A DNA stretch of 64,000 nt from a candidate division FCPU426 bacterium (GTDB taxonomy: Bacteria > Oederibacteriota > Muellerivitia > Muellerivitales > DAHXKG01), in the NCBI GenBank assembly GCA_027366525.1, contig DAHXKG010000009.1:31744-95743 (forward strand), written 5' to 3'. This document shows, in pieces, positions 1-10,293 of this stretch. The notes under the pieces are model-generated. The model was given only the letters and a program-made list of their open reading frames with translations, searched no databases and was not told where the DNA came from. How positions within the stretch are numbered: the first letter of the stretch is position 1; every line of letters begins with the position of its first letter. The position numbers were made by a program, and so were the translations under genes.

Positions 1-1
1 A

Positions 2-214
2 TTTTTAGATAAATTGCCTCCCTTAAATAAGAAAATGTTGCTGAAAGCCGTTAAGTATGCTATTTTCCCGCCTTTGGCGACGAATTTTGCTGAAGTTGAA
101 AATGGGTTGGTATATCCAGCGCTTGATGATGTTTGGGATGGGCGAAAATCCGTTGTAAAAGCCACAAAACAAATTCGGCGTATTTTAGCTAAAAATCCAC
201 CGAGGGATAAATAA
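2..214 (+). CDS. Sugar ABC transporter substrate-binding protein, C-terminal fragment
   Basis: The window opens inside this gene; the frame is open from base 2, so the TTG at 14 is not a real start. About 70 C-terminal residues are visible. They contain the pattern FPPLATNFAEVE followed by ALDDVWDGRKSVVKAT and an IRRIL helix, which is the typical end of family 1 extracellular sugar-binding proteins. Such proteins capture a sugar or oligosaccharide in the periplasm and deliver it to the permeases. Its stop lies 3 nt before the first permease start, so the three genes form one operon. The substrate cannot be inferred. Confidence 0.75.
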   Translation, partial: FLDKLPPLNKKMLLKAVKYAIFPPLATNFAEVENGLVYPALDDVWDGRKSVVKATKQIRRILAKNPPRDK

Positions 215-217
215 CAT

Positions 218-1171
218 ATGCCAACGATGTCAACGCTTAGGAAAAAAGAAGCAGTAAGTGCTTATCTTTTTCTATCACCTTTTTTAATTTGGCTTGTCTT
301 TTTAATGATCGGGCCTATTTTAGCTGCAATTTATCTTTCATTTTGTCGTTGGAATGGACTTTCCTCAATTCATTTTATAGGATTAGCCAATTATAAGACA
401 ATGTTTGGATTTTCAATTCATGATGGCCATATTTCATTTAATGATCCGAGGTTTTGGGCCTCGTTATACAACACATTTTACTATACCATTCTTTCAGTTC
501 CGTTAACCATGGTATTGGGTGTTGTGGTGGCGATGATGATGGATCAAAAAATTAAAGGCATCTCGTTCTTTCGAACGATTTATTATTTGCCATCCGTATT
601 GAGTTCAGGAGTGGCCTTTGCTGTTCTCTGGAAATGGATTTTTAATGCAAGATCAGGATTGTTAAATTACTTCATTTCTTTTGTCACAACGATTCCCATT
701 GATCAATGTCCCAAGTGGCTGGCAAGCCCGACTTGGAGTAAACCAGCTTTGGTCATTATGAGTTGTTGGAGCATTGGATCTGGGATGATTATTTATTTAG
801 CGGGCCTTCAAAATATTCCTCAAGCCTTATATGAAGCTGCTGAAATTGACGGTGCGAGCCGATGGAGGCAATTTTTAACAGTAACGCTTCCAGGATTATC
901 GCCGGTGATTTTTTTTAACCTAATTATCAGTATTGTCTTTTCATTCCAAATTTTTAATCAGGTTTATATTATTAGTAATGGGATTGGCGGCCCGGCAAAT
1001 TCTACGTTAGTCATGGTCTTATACATCTATCAAAAAGCTTTTCAATATTTCCAATTAGGCTATGCATCAGCATTATCATGCGTATTATTGATTATTATTA
1101 TGGTTTCCACTTGGATTCAATTTAAGTATGCCAATAAGTGGGTTTATTACGAAGGTGAACTTCGAAAATAA
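218..1171 (+). CDS. Sugar ABC transporter permease, MalF/UgpA type
   Basis: Inner-membrane permease of a carbohydrate-uptake-1 (CUT1) ABC importer, 317 residues. The N-terminal helix (about residues 14-38) and further hydrophobic segments give six expected membrane spans. The cytoplasmic EAA loop is clear at about 208-231, with EAAEIDGASRWRQF followed by LPGLSP; this loop docks on the ATPase. It starts 3 nt after the binding-protein gene, and an alternative ATG lies 9 nt further in. No ATP-binding subunit is encoded in the window, so the ATPase is either upstream or shared with other importers, as is common for CUT1 systems. Confidence 0.9.
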   Translation: MPTMSTLRKKEAVSAYLFLSPFLIWLVFLMIGPILAAIYLSFCRWNGLSSIHFIGLANYKTMFGFSIHDGHISFNDPRFWASLYNTFYYTILSVPLTMVLGVVVAMMMDQKIKGISFFRTIYYLPSVLSSGVAFAVLWKWIFNARSGLLNYFISFVTTIPIDQCPKWLASPTWSKPALVIMSCWSIGSGMIIYLAGLQNIPQALYEAAEIDGASRWRQFLTVTLPGLSPVIFFNLIISIVFSFQIFNQVYIISNGIGGPANSTLVMVLYIYQKAFQYFQLGYASALSCVLLIIIMVSTWIQFKYANKWVYYEGELRK

Positions 1172-1216
1172 GCATGCAGTGTTGATTCAATTTTGAAATG
1201 AGAAGGATTTGATTCT

Positions 1217-2110
1217 ATGAATTCAACAGGAGTTCAATCTAATTTTTGGTCCAGCAAAAAAAGAACGGAACGCATAACTAAAATAGCTGTATGGCTAATT
1301 TTGGTTTTGGGATCGGTTACGATGCTGTTGCCCATTTTTTGGATGTTTTCAACCGCATTAAAAACAGAGGCCACGGTTTTTGCGACCCCGCCCATTTGGA
1401 TTCCGCTGCATCCACTCTGGAAAAATTTTGTTGATGCATGGAATATTGATGGCATTTATAAATCACAAGGGGTTAATTTCACCACATACACGATCAATAC
1501 CATTATTATTTCGGTTTCGAATGCAATCGGAGTGATGATTTCTTCGGCGGTAGTTGCTTATGCGTTTGCACGCTTGAGATTTCCGGGACGCGATGTGTTG
1601 TTTTTATTATGCTTAGCGACCTTGATGATTCCTTATCAAGTGACAATGATTCCGACATTTATTTTGTTTAGGAATTTGGGCTGGTATAACACCTATTATC
1701 CATTGATTGTTCCGGCTTTTTTAGGCGGCGGCGCGTTTAATATTTTTCTAGTTCGCCAGTTTTTTATGACTATTCCATATGAATTAGATGAAGCTGGAAA
1801 AATTGACGGCTGTTCGCATTTGGGCATTTTTTACAGAATTCTATTGCCGTTATGCAAGCCAGCGCTAGCTACGGTTGGTGTTTTTTCATTTGTTTATAAC
1901 TGGAATGATTTTTTGAATCCTTTGATTTATATCAATAGTAACAGTAAATATACATTAACGCTCGGGTTAACCAACTTTGTTTCCTTTTATGGCCAACAGT
2001 ACAATCTATTAATGGCCGCATCACTGGTGATTTCAATCCCGGTTATTATCATTTTCCTGATTGGCAATCAATACTTCATTCGCGGAATTGCAACAACTGG
2101 CTTTAAATGA
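1217..2110 (+). CDS. Sugar ABC transporter permease, MalG type
   Basis: Second inner-membrane permease of the CUT1 importer, 297 residues. It has an N-terminal span at about 22-45, several more hydrophobic segments, and the EAA loop DEAGKIDGCSHLGIF followed by ILLPLCKPAL. The WNDFLNPL segment after the loop is typical of MalG-like subunits. It follows the MalF-like gene by 45 nt and would pair with it as a heterodimer. The ATG start is accepted without a strong ribosome-binding site. Confidence 0.9.
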   Translation: MNSTGVQSNFWSSKKRTERITKIAVWLILVLGSVTMLLPIFWMFSTALKTEATVFATPPIWIPLHPLWKNFVDAWNIDGIYKSQGVNFTTYTINTIIISVSNAIGVMISSAVVAYAFARLRFPGRDVLFLLCLATLMIPYQVTMIPTFILFRNLGWYNTYYPLIVPAFLGGGAFNIFLVRQFFMTIPYELDEAGKIDGCSHLGIFYRILLPLCKPALATVGVFSFVYNWNDFLNPLIYINSNSKYTLTLGLTNFVSFYGQQYNLLMAASLVISIPVIIIFLIGNQYFIRGIATTGFK

Positions 2111-2186
2111 TTGTTTTTTTCTATCTTGAGTATAAATTTCAAATTTAAGCACGTTTGATTTTTTAAAATAAATCGAGGAGAGTACT

Positions 2187-4636
<2,450 letters not shown>

Positions 4637-4654
4637 GTTTTTCATTGAAAAAAA

Positions 4655-5812
4655 TTAAAATTGTGCTGTAAGGTCTGCAGCTCCCCCCAACCCTTGTGAG
4701 TTTAAGATATTGGGGACTTGTTCAGTAAGTAAGGCGATATCTGCTTGTAAAAATGCCACTTGATATCCAATTCCTCCGGTATAAACTCTGCGATTTGAAA
4801 CGGGGTCGATAAAAGTTCCCAGTCGGATTACTAAATGGGATGTGGGATAACTGCGTTCTAATCCAAAATACCAATGGCTTTTTCCGTTTTGATATCGTGA
4901 TTCAGCTGCAATGGCAATACCTTTCCCAGGTGGAGCTAGAACGATGCCAACACGCGTTTCTCGTGGGAGCGAAGTGATGATGGTATTATCTTGGATTTGA
5001 GTCACGGTCTCTTGACCATTAGATCCGAGCGATAGGGTCTGCAATTCCCCATCCCATCGGATGCTGGAAACGATGTTTTTAAATAAAACGCCGATTTGAA
5101 TAGACGAGGTAACTTTGGAAATCAAACCAATGTCATAACTGATGCCGGTTCCATTGGTTGAATATTCCCGAGTGTATTGATAGTTGGATCCTGTCACATC
5201 ACCCGCACTATACCATCCTTGAAGCGACGTTTCATCAAGTAAGTCACCTCGATAAAATTTGATGCTACCTCCCAGCCCAAGATAGGGCAGAAATTGTAAT
5301 GGAACTTGATATCCATAAGAGAGGACAATATTTTCGGATTTTTGTTGAATGTTTGAATAATTAAAGGTATAGGTTGTACTTTGCGATAACGTCGATTGTC
5401 GATCCTGAAAGAATGCTAATGAATCCGGATTAGCTTGTAACTGGAGTTGTTGATCATAAACAACGCCTCCGCCATAGTTTTGGTATTGCAGGCCAAAGAG
5501 TCCTAAATATTGTTGATTTCGCACCACGGAGCTTTGAACAACTTGCCCTCCCGTGTTATATGAAAAATCTAAAATAGGTGTTGAAACGTTGGAAGTGTCC
5601 CATGCGGAAAAACCCGCAACAGTTTGAACCGAAGTTGTATTACTATAAGCAAAAACGGCAGGATTCCAATAAAGTCCTAGAACGCCTGAAAGCATTCCAG
5701 TACCGGTATCCCCCATCCCATAACTTTGAGCGTCTTGACAAAAAGCTTTGGAAAGATTAATAAAAAATAATAGAATGAAGCAAAACATGAACATGGATTT
5801 AAATAGACGCAT
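4655..5812 (-). CDS. Predicted outer-membrane beta-barrel protein
   Basis: A signal peptide (a hydrophobic stretch at about 8-22, with cleavage likely after FCQ) is followed by about 360 residues rich in alternating hydrophobic/polar strands and aromatic residues. The early SYGMGDTGTG and YWNPA motifs resemble those at the start of PorV/PorQ and FadL-like barrel proteins. The chain ends in Phe, as outer-membrane proteins often do. It is convergent with ahcY (18 nt gap). A promoter candidate sits only 8 nt upstream of its ATG and no ribosome-binding site is seen. The precise function is unknown. Confidence 0.6.
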   Translation of the reverse strand: MRLFKSMFMFCFILLFFINLSKAFCQDAQSYGMGDTGTGMLSGVLGLYWNPAVFAYSNTTSVQTVAGFSAWDTSNVSTPILDFSYNTGGQVVQSSVVRNQQYLGLFGLQYQNYGGGVVYDQQLQLQANPDSLAFFQDRQSTLSQSTTYTFNYSNIQQKSENIVLSYGYQVPLQFLPYLGLGGSIKFYRGDLLDETSLQGWYSAGDVTGSNYQYTREYSTNGTGISYDIGLISKVTSSIQIGVLFKNIVSSIRWDGELQTLSLGSNGQETVTQIQDNTIITSLPRETRVGIVLAPPGKGIAIAAESRYQNGKSHWYFGLERSYPTSHLVIRLGTFIDPVSNRRVYTGGIGYQVAFLQADIALLTEQVPNILNSQGLGGAADLTAQF

Positions 5813-5820
5813 AATTAAGT

Positions 5821-5850
5821 ATCTTAATCGAAAAAGCAGTAGAAAATCAA
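5821..5850 (-). promoter_or_regulatory. Candidate sigma-70 promoter for the 4655-5812 barrel gene
   Basis: Read on the minus strand, TTGATT (5845-5850) and TAAGAT (5821-5826) are separated by 18 nt. The -10 box ends 8 nt before the ATG at 5812, so the transcript would be nearly leaderless. Confidence 0.35.
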
Positions 5851-5867
5851 AATTTTCTTAACTTCAT

Positions 5868-6662
5868 TTGTTTGAAAAGGATTCCGACACGCAATCACCG
5901 TCACTGAAAAAGCGAAAGCAAAAATTATTGGTATCGGGACATTTCATGTTGATGATAGGGCTATTGGGAGGGGGAGTCCTTGGCTGGTACCTTCTAAAAA
6001 GTCCTAATGGAATACTGGGATGGATGTTGGGGATTATCCTGATTTTATTAAATTTAAGCATTATGAACGAAATACCTCGAGCAAAATTCAAAGACTCGAT
6101 TTTCCCATTGGCATGGTTTTCCATTTTTGTTTTTCAATTGGAAAATCAGCGGTTTTCTATAGATCAATGGGTTTGGGTGCTTGTTTTCCTCGGAAACCAG
6201 TGGTTGTCAATTTATATGTTGAAAAGGTACCAAAAGTTTAAGCGCTGGATCCTATTATCAAGTTTTATACTCATGACCTTAGCCATAGGGTTTATGGGTT
6301 TTGAATTGTTTCCAACCCATCAACAGATCCAGATGCATCTATGGCAGTGGTTGCAGTCACCGTTTGCGATGGTTTTATTCATTTTAAATATTTTGGCCTA
6401 TGCAGGATTGCCTCAAAAATGGATCCGTTGGGTTATTGTTCAAAATTTTGTGCTGTGGATAGGATTTATTTTTATGCAGTCAATTTCCCAGGTGGGAAAT
6501 ATGGATGAATTAACATGGGTTTTTTTGACATGGTCTGGTGTGGGGTTAAGTATCATTCGGACGCAATTATTAGACAAAACGTGGCATGCTCGATGGTTAT
6601 GGGGAACCATAGGAATCGCGATGACTTTGGCTTTAATTTATCATCTTAAATTATTAGGATAA
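5868..6662 (+). CDS. Hypothetical polytopic membrane protein
   Basis: 264 residues, about eight or nine hydrophobic segments after a basic N-terminus (KKRKQK), so an inner-membrane protein. I do not recognise a family. The TTG start is the first possible start after an in-frame stop at 5859, but no ribosome-binding site precedes it; an ATG at 5946 would remove the basic N-terminus. Tryptophan content is high. It lies alone between two envelope-protein genes, divergent from the barrel gene on its left. A role in the envelope is possible but not shown. Confidence 0.55.
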   Translation: MFEKDSDTQSPSLKKRKQKLLVSGHFMLMIGLLGGGVLGWYLLKSPNGILGWMLGIILILLNLSIMNEIPRAKFKDSIFPLAWFSIFVFQLENQRFSIDQWVWVLVFLGNQWLSIYMLKRYQKFKRWILLSSFILMTLAIGFMGFELFPTHQQIQMHLWQWLQSPFAMVLFILNILAYAGLPQKWIRWVIVQNFVLWIGFIFMQSISQVGNMDELTWVFLTWSGVGLSIIRTQLLDKTWHARWLWGTIGIAMTLALIYHLKLLG

Positions 6663-6765
6663 AATGTAGTTCGGACATGCGTGGATGAATATTCATGAAA
6701 TTTAAAATATAAACTAAATGAATTCAAAGTGTTTGTATTTTGGGAGATGCGTATTAAAATAGACG

Positions 6766-7890
6766 ATGATGAAAATAAATATAAAAAACAAACTTTTCTA
6801 TTGGATCGTTTTGGCTGCTGGAGCCATGATTTTGAGCATAAGCTGTTCAAGTGAACATAGTCCCGTGTCTCTTTTTTCAGGATCAGCGCCACCAATACTT
6901 CTCGGATCGGGATCCGGAGTATCGGTTATTACATTGGCCGGATCAAGCACTAGTGGCGCAGTGAATGGGCCAGGGGCAACAGCTACTTTTTTTAATCCCG
7001 GAGGTGTTGCCGTCAATACTGCAGGGACTATTTATGTTGCGGATACGAATAACAACCTCATTCGAAGTGTAACTCCAGCGGGATTAGTGACGACCTTTGC
7101 CGGATCTGGAATACAAGGAGCGATTAATGGTCCGGTAACCTCGGCTTCTTTTAATAAGCCAACAGGGGTTGCAGTCGATTCAGCCGGCAATGTGTACGTG
7201 GCGGACTCTGGTAATAATCTTATTCGAGAAATTACAACATCTGGGGTAGTGATAACTTTGGCTGGTACGGGAACTTCGGGGAGTCTAAATGGTCCAGCAT
7301 CGATAGCTACTTTTTTTGATCCCACAGGCGTGGCGGTCGATTCTTCAGGTAATGTATATGTAGCTGATGCGGGGAACGATTTAATTCGCGAGATAACTTC
7401 GGCGGGAACCGTGTTGACGTTAGCCGGATCAGGAATTCAAGGATCAACCAATGGCACAGGAACGTCAGCATCTTTTTTTGATCCAACAGGCGTAGCAGTT
7501 GATTCTTCCGGTAACGTATATGTAGCTGATTCAGGGAATAATATGATTCGTAAAATTGCCTCAGGAGGGATTGTCACAACATTAGCCGGATCGGGTGCGC
7601 CAGGATCTACAAATGGCTTGGGGAGCAATGCTTCATTTAATGTTCCTATGGGAGTAGCCATAGATTCATCGGGTAATGTATATGTAGCTGATGCATCCAA
7701 TAATATGATTCGTAAAGTTACAGCTTCGGGTAATGTGACAACCCTCGCTGGAACAGGCTTGCAGGGCTCAACCAATGGCAGTGGGTCGAATGCCACTTTT
7801 TTTGATCCACATGGTGTTGCGGTCAATTCATCTGGGGATATATATGTAGCGGATACTTCCAATAATTTAATTCGAGAAATTATTCCATAA
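6766..7890 (+). CDS. NHL-repeat lipoprotein with six 54-residue repeats
   Basis: A hydrophobic N-terminus ending in ILSISC (Cys about residue 27) suggests a lipoprotein, although the lipobox is imperfect. The rest is six tandem units of 54 residues, each built on the pattern LAGSG...NG...FFDPTGVAVDSSGNVYVAD.NNLIR. These are NHL-type blades, so six units should close one beta-propeller. The repeat is visible in the DNA as a period of 162 nt. NHL propellers usually bind proteins, peptides or glycans; no catalytic residue is evident. It is probably displayed on the periplasmic or outer face. There are two adjacent ATG codons at 6766 and 6769. Confidence 0.85.
   Translation: MMKINIKNKLFYWIVLAAGAMILSISCSSEHSPVSLFSGSAPPILLGSGSGVSVITLAGSSTSGAVNGPGATATFFNPGGVAVNTAGTIYVADTNNNLIRSVTPAGLVTTFAGSGIQGAINGPVTSASFNKPTGVAVDSAGNVYVADSGNNLIREITTSGVVITLAGTGTSGSLNGPASIATFFDPTGVAVDSSGNVYVADAGNDLIREITSAGTVLTLAGSGIQGSTNGTGTSASFFDPTGVAVDSSGNVYVADSGNNMIRKIASGGIVTTLAGSGAPGSTNGLGSNASFNVPMGVAIDSSGNVYVADASNNMIRKVTASGNVTTLAGTGLQGSTNGSGSNATFFDPHGVAVNSSGDIYVADTSNNLIREIIP
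6922..7890 (+). repeat. Six tandem 162-bp coding repeats
   Basis: The six NHL units of the lipoprotein gene form a direct tandem repeat with 162-bp period from about 6925 to 7887. Units 3, 4, 5 and 6 are most alike, sharing long near-identical stretches around the codons for VDSSGNVYVAD. Such an array can change copy number by recombination. The antisense frame across it is also open, a side effect of the repetition. Confidence 0.8.
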
Positions 7891-8039
7891 ATCAGTTTGA
7901 AGTTGTTCAAAAAGCAATCTATTTGTTATGAAGTTTAAGGCTTTAATGATAGAATTTTAAAAGAAATCCGATTAAAATTAATGAATAATAGCGTATTAAT
8001 AAAATAGATTTTTGGATTTCCTATGGTTGAGGAGGAAAT

Positions 8040-9065
8040 ATGAAAAAAACCATTTGGATGATGTTTGTTTTTATAGGCCTTGGGAGTATTGGAGCGCAGG
8101 TACAGGCATCAAAATTGATGTATCAGGGTAAACCTAAAATACTTTTTTATCAAACCTCGTTTAATTGGGGCAAAGTTCGAGAAGGACCGGATATTACGCA
8201 TTTGTTTTGGTTTAAAAATATTGGAACCGGCGTTTTAACTATTCACAGTGTGGGAACTTCATGCGGTTGTACTGCAGCAGCTCAGCAAAAAAATAATATT
8301 CTGCCAGGACATACCAGTTATATTAAGGTTACCTATCATACCAGTGGACGCCCCGGGATGGCCACCAAATATATTAGTGTGAATTCTAACGCTCCCAATG
8401 AACCGACCGTAGTTTTAACAATGAAAATGAATGTGATTCAGGAAATTGCGGTAATGCCGGATGGCGTTTATTTTTATGGTCTCAAAAAAAATCAACCGGC
8501 ACATGAAAATGTAAATTTACTGGGGAAAATAGGACTTCATTTTCATATTACGTCGATCCAAGTAGAAAAAAACTTGGTTACGGTTTCTAGTAAACCAATG
8601 ACTTTAGAAAACCAAAGCGGCTATAAACTTCATGTGGCACTTAGACCTGGGCTTCCGATTGGTGATTTTAATGATGAAATTATAATTAAGACCGATTGCC
8701 CTAAAAAACCCATTATCCATATTCAGGTTTTTGGACAAATTGTTGGGCGCGTACAGGTTTACCCATCGTCAATTTATTTCCCCGCACCACCACCGCATGG
8801 TCGTAGTTTACCGGTGACTTTGCATCTAGAAGCTAATCCTTGGAGAGGTTTTATTGTTCGACGGATAGCCACTCAAAATCATTTAATTCGTCCATGGGTG
8901 CAACGGCAATTTGGGGACAATGGTTCAGTTCAGTATACGGTCATTGTTTCGCTCCCCAAGCATTTGCCTCGGATGAGTTCACTGCAGGATAAGTTGTATA
9001 TTTATACAAATGTTGCGGATCAAAGTAAACTTACGATTCCGGTACAGGCAGCAGGAAGCGAGTAA
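8040..9065 (+). CDS. DUF1573 domain protein, secreted
   Basis: 341 residues with a signal peptide (about 1-23, ending in VQASK). The first domain (about 38-130) matches DUF1573: FNWGKVREG, then a HLFWFKNIGTGVLTI strand, and the hallmark SCGCTAA at about 78-84. This is an immunoglobulin-like fold related to ASH/HYDIN domains. A further Ig-like region follows. Proteins of this kind are exported and their function is not established. A strong ribosome-binding site (GAGGAGG) precedes the ATG, which fixes the start. Confidence 0.8.
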   Translation: MKKTIWMMFVFIGLGSIGAQVQASKLMYQGKPKILFYQTSFNWGKVREGPDITHLFWFKNIGTGVLTIHSVGTSCGCTAAAQQKNNILPGHTSYIKVTYHTSGRPGMATKYISVNSNAPNEPTVVLTMKMNVIQEIAVMPDGVYFYGLKKNQPAHENVNLLGKIGLHFHITSIQVEKNLVTVSSKPMTLENQSGYKLHVALRPGLPIGDFNDEIIIKTDCPKKPIIHIQVFGQIVGRVQVYPSSIYFPAPPPHGRSLPVTLHLEANPWRGFIVRRIATQNHLIRPWVQRQFGDNGSVQYTVIVSLPKHLPRMSSLQDKLYIYTNVADQSKLTIPVQAAGSE

Positions 9066-9125
9066 AAATTAATTTTTTTAATGAAGCAGTAAAATGGTTT
9101 AAATTACTTAATGGCGAGGTTCGTT

Positions 9126-10244
9126 ATGGGTGTAGAAGATGGATTGGAAGGGGTAGTCGCAGGCAGTACATCGATTTGTTCAATTGATAATGATGTATTA
9201 ACATTTCGGGGCATTGATATTCATGAATTGGCTGAAAATGCTTTGTATGCAGAAGTCGTCTATTTGCTTTTTTGGGGCTCTTTGCCAAATGAATCCAAAC
9301 TCAAAAATTTTTCAGGCGAATTAATTAAGCATGCAAAATTAAATTCGGAAGTATGGGATCTTCTAAAGCGATTTCCAACAAAATCATCGCCCATGGAATG
9401 GCTTCGAACAGCAGTTTCCGCGCTTTCTTTTTATGATCCAGACAGTATGGAAAATAGCCCAGAAGCGAATTTGAGAAAATCGATCAAGCTCGTCGGCCAA
9501 ATGTCGACCTTGGTAGCAGGATTTCATCGGTTGCGTATGGGCCAAAAACTAATAGAACCTGAACGGGATCAATCACTGGCTTGGAATTTTTTATATATGC
9601 TACATGGAAAAAAACCCGAGGAACTATTTGTGAAAGTTTTTGATACCTGTTTGGTTTTACATGCCGATCATGAACTGAATGCCTCTACGTTTGCCGCCCG
9701 GGTAACAGCCGCAACACTGAGTGATATGTATTCAGCGATTACCTCGGCGATTGGAACCTTAAAGGGACCGTTGCATGGAGGAGCCAATGAACAAGTCATG
9801 ATTATGTTGGAGAAAATCTCGGATCCATCACAAGCAAAAAAATTCATTGAATCCGCACTTCAAAATAAAGAACGAATTATGGGGTTTGGGCATCGTGTCT
9901 ATAAAAATGGAGATCCGCGCGCCTCACATTTAAAACGTTTTTCAGAGTTGTTGGGAAAAAAGACAGGGAATTTAAAGTGGTATGAAATTTCAACAATTGT
10001 TGACGAAGTGGTTCGTCAACAAAAAAAGTTATTGCCGAATGTTGATTTTTATTCAGCATCAACGTACCACTATCTTGGAATTCCAACCGATCTTTTTACA
10101 CCTGTTTTTGCGTGTAGTCGCATTGCGGGTTGGTGTGCTCATGTTATGGAGCAGTTATCCCATAATCGCTTGATTCGACCACGAGCAGAATATCTGGGCC
10201 CCCGAAATCAACACTATGTACCTCTTGATCAGCGATCATTGTAG
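9126..10244 (+). CDS. gltA: Citrate synthase
   Basis: Condenses acetyl-CoA and oxaloacetate to citrate at the entry of the TCA cycle. The length of about 372 residues is that of the short, CitZ-like bacterial type. Catalytic regions are visible: the first histidine in GPLHGGANE, the second in GFGHRVYKNGDPRA, and the aspartate in NVDFYSA. I place the start at ATG 9126 because GGCGAGG lies 6 nt upstream and family members begin with G-LEGVVA; an in-frame ATG at 9111 would add five residues. It has its own untranslated spacer and no other TCA gene is near. Confidence 0.95.
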   Translation: MGVEDGLEGVVAGSTSICSIDNDVLTFRGIDIHELAENALYAEVVYLLFWGSLPNESKLKNFSGELIKHAKLNSEVWDLLKRFPTKSSPMEWLRTAVSALSFYDPDSMENSPEANLRKSIKLVGQMSTLVAGFHRLRMGQKLIEPERDQSLAWNFLYMLHGKKPEELFVKVFDTCLVLHADHELNASTFAARVTAATLSDMYSAITSAIGTLKGPLHGGANEQVMIMLEKISDPSQAKKFIESALQNKERIMGFGHRVYKNGDPRASHLKRFSELLGKKTGNLKWYEISTIVDEVVRQQKKLLPNVDFYSASTYHYLGIPTDLFTPVFACSRIAGWCAHVMEQLSHNRLIRPRAEYLGPRNQHYVPLDQRSL

Positions 10245-10293
10245 GATCGATTAATTGGGAATTTGGAGTTAATTAGAATTTAAGGTGAACACC

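Noticed and set aside
2111-2186. SAM riboswitch before metK
   Set aside because: The spacer is 76 nt, too short, and contains no such fold. Only a ribosome-binding site is seen.
7437-7910. 157-codon minus-strand frame across the NHL repeats
   Set aside because: Open only because the coding repeats on the plus strand keep the antisense frame free of stops. Several similar frames appear with the same period; no start site or family.
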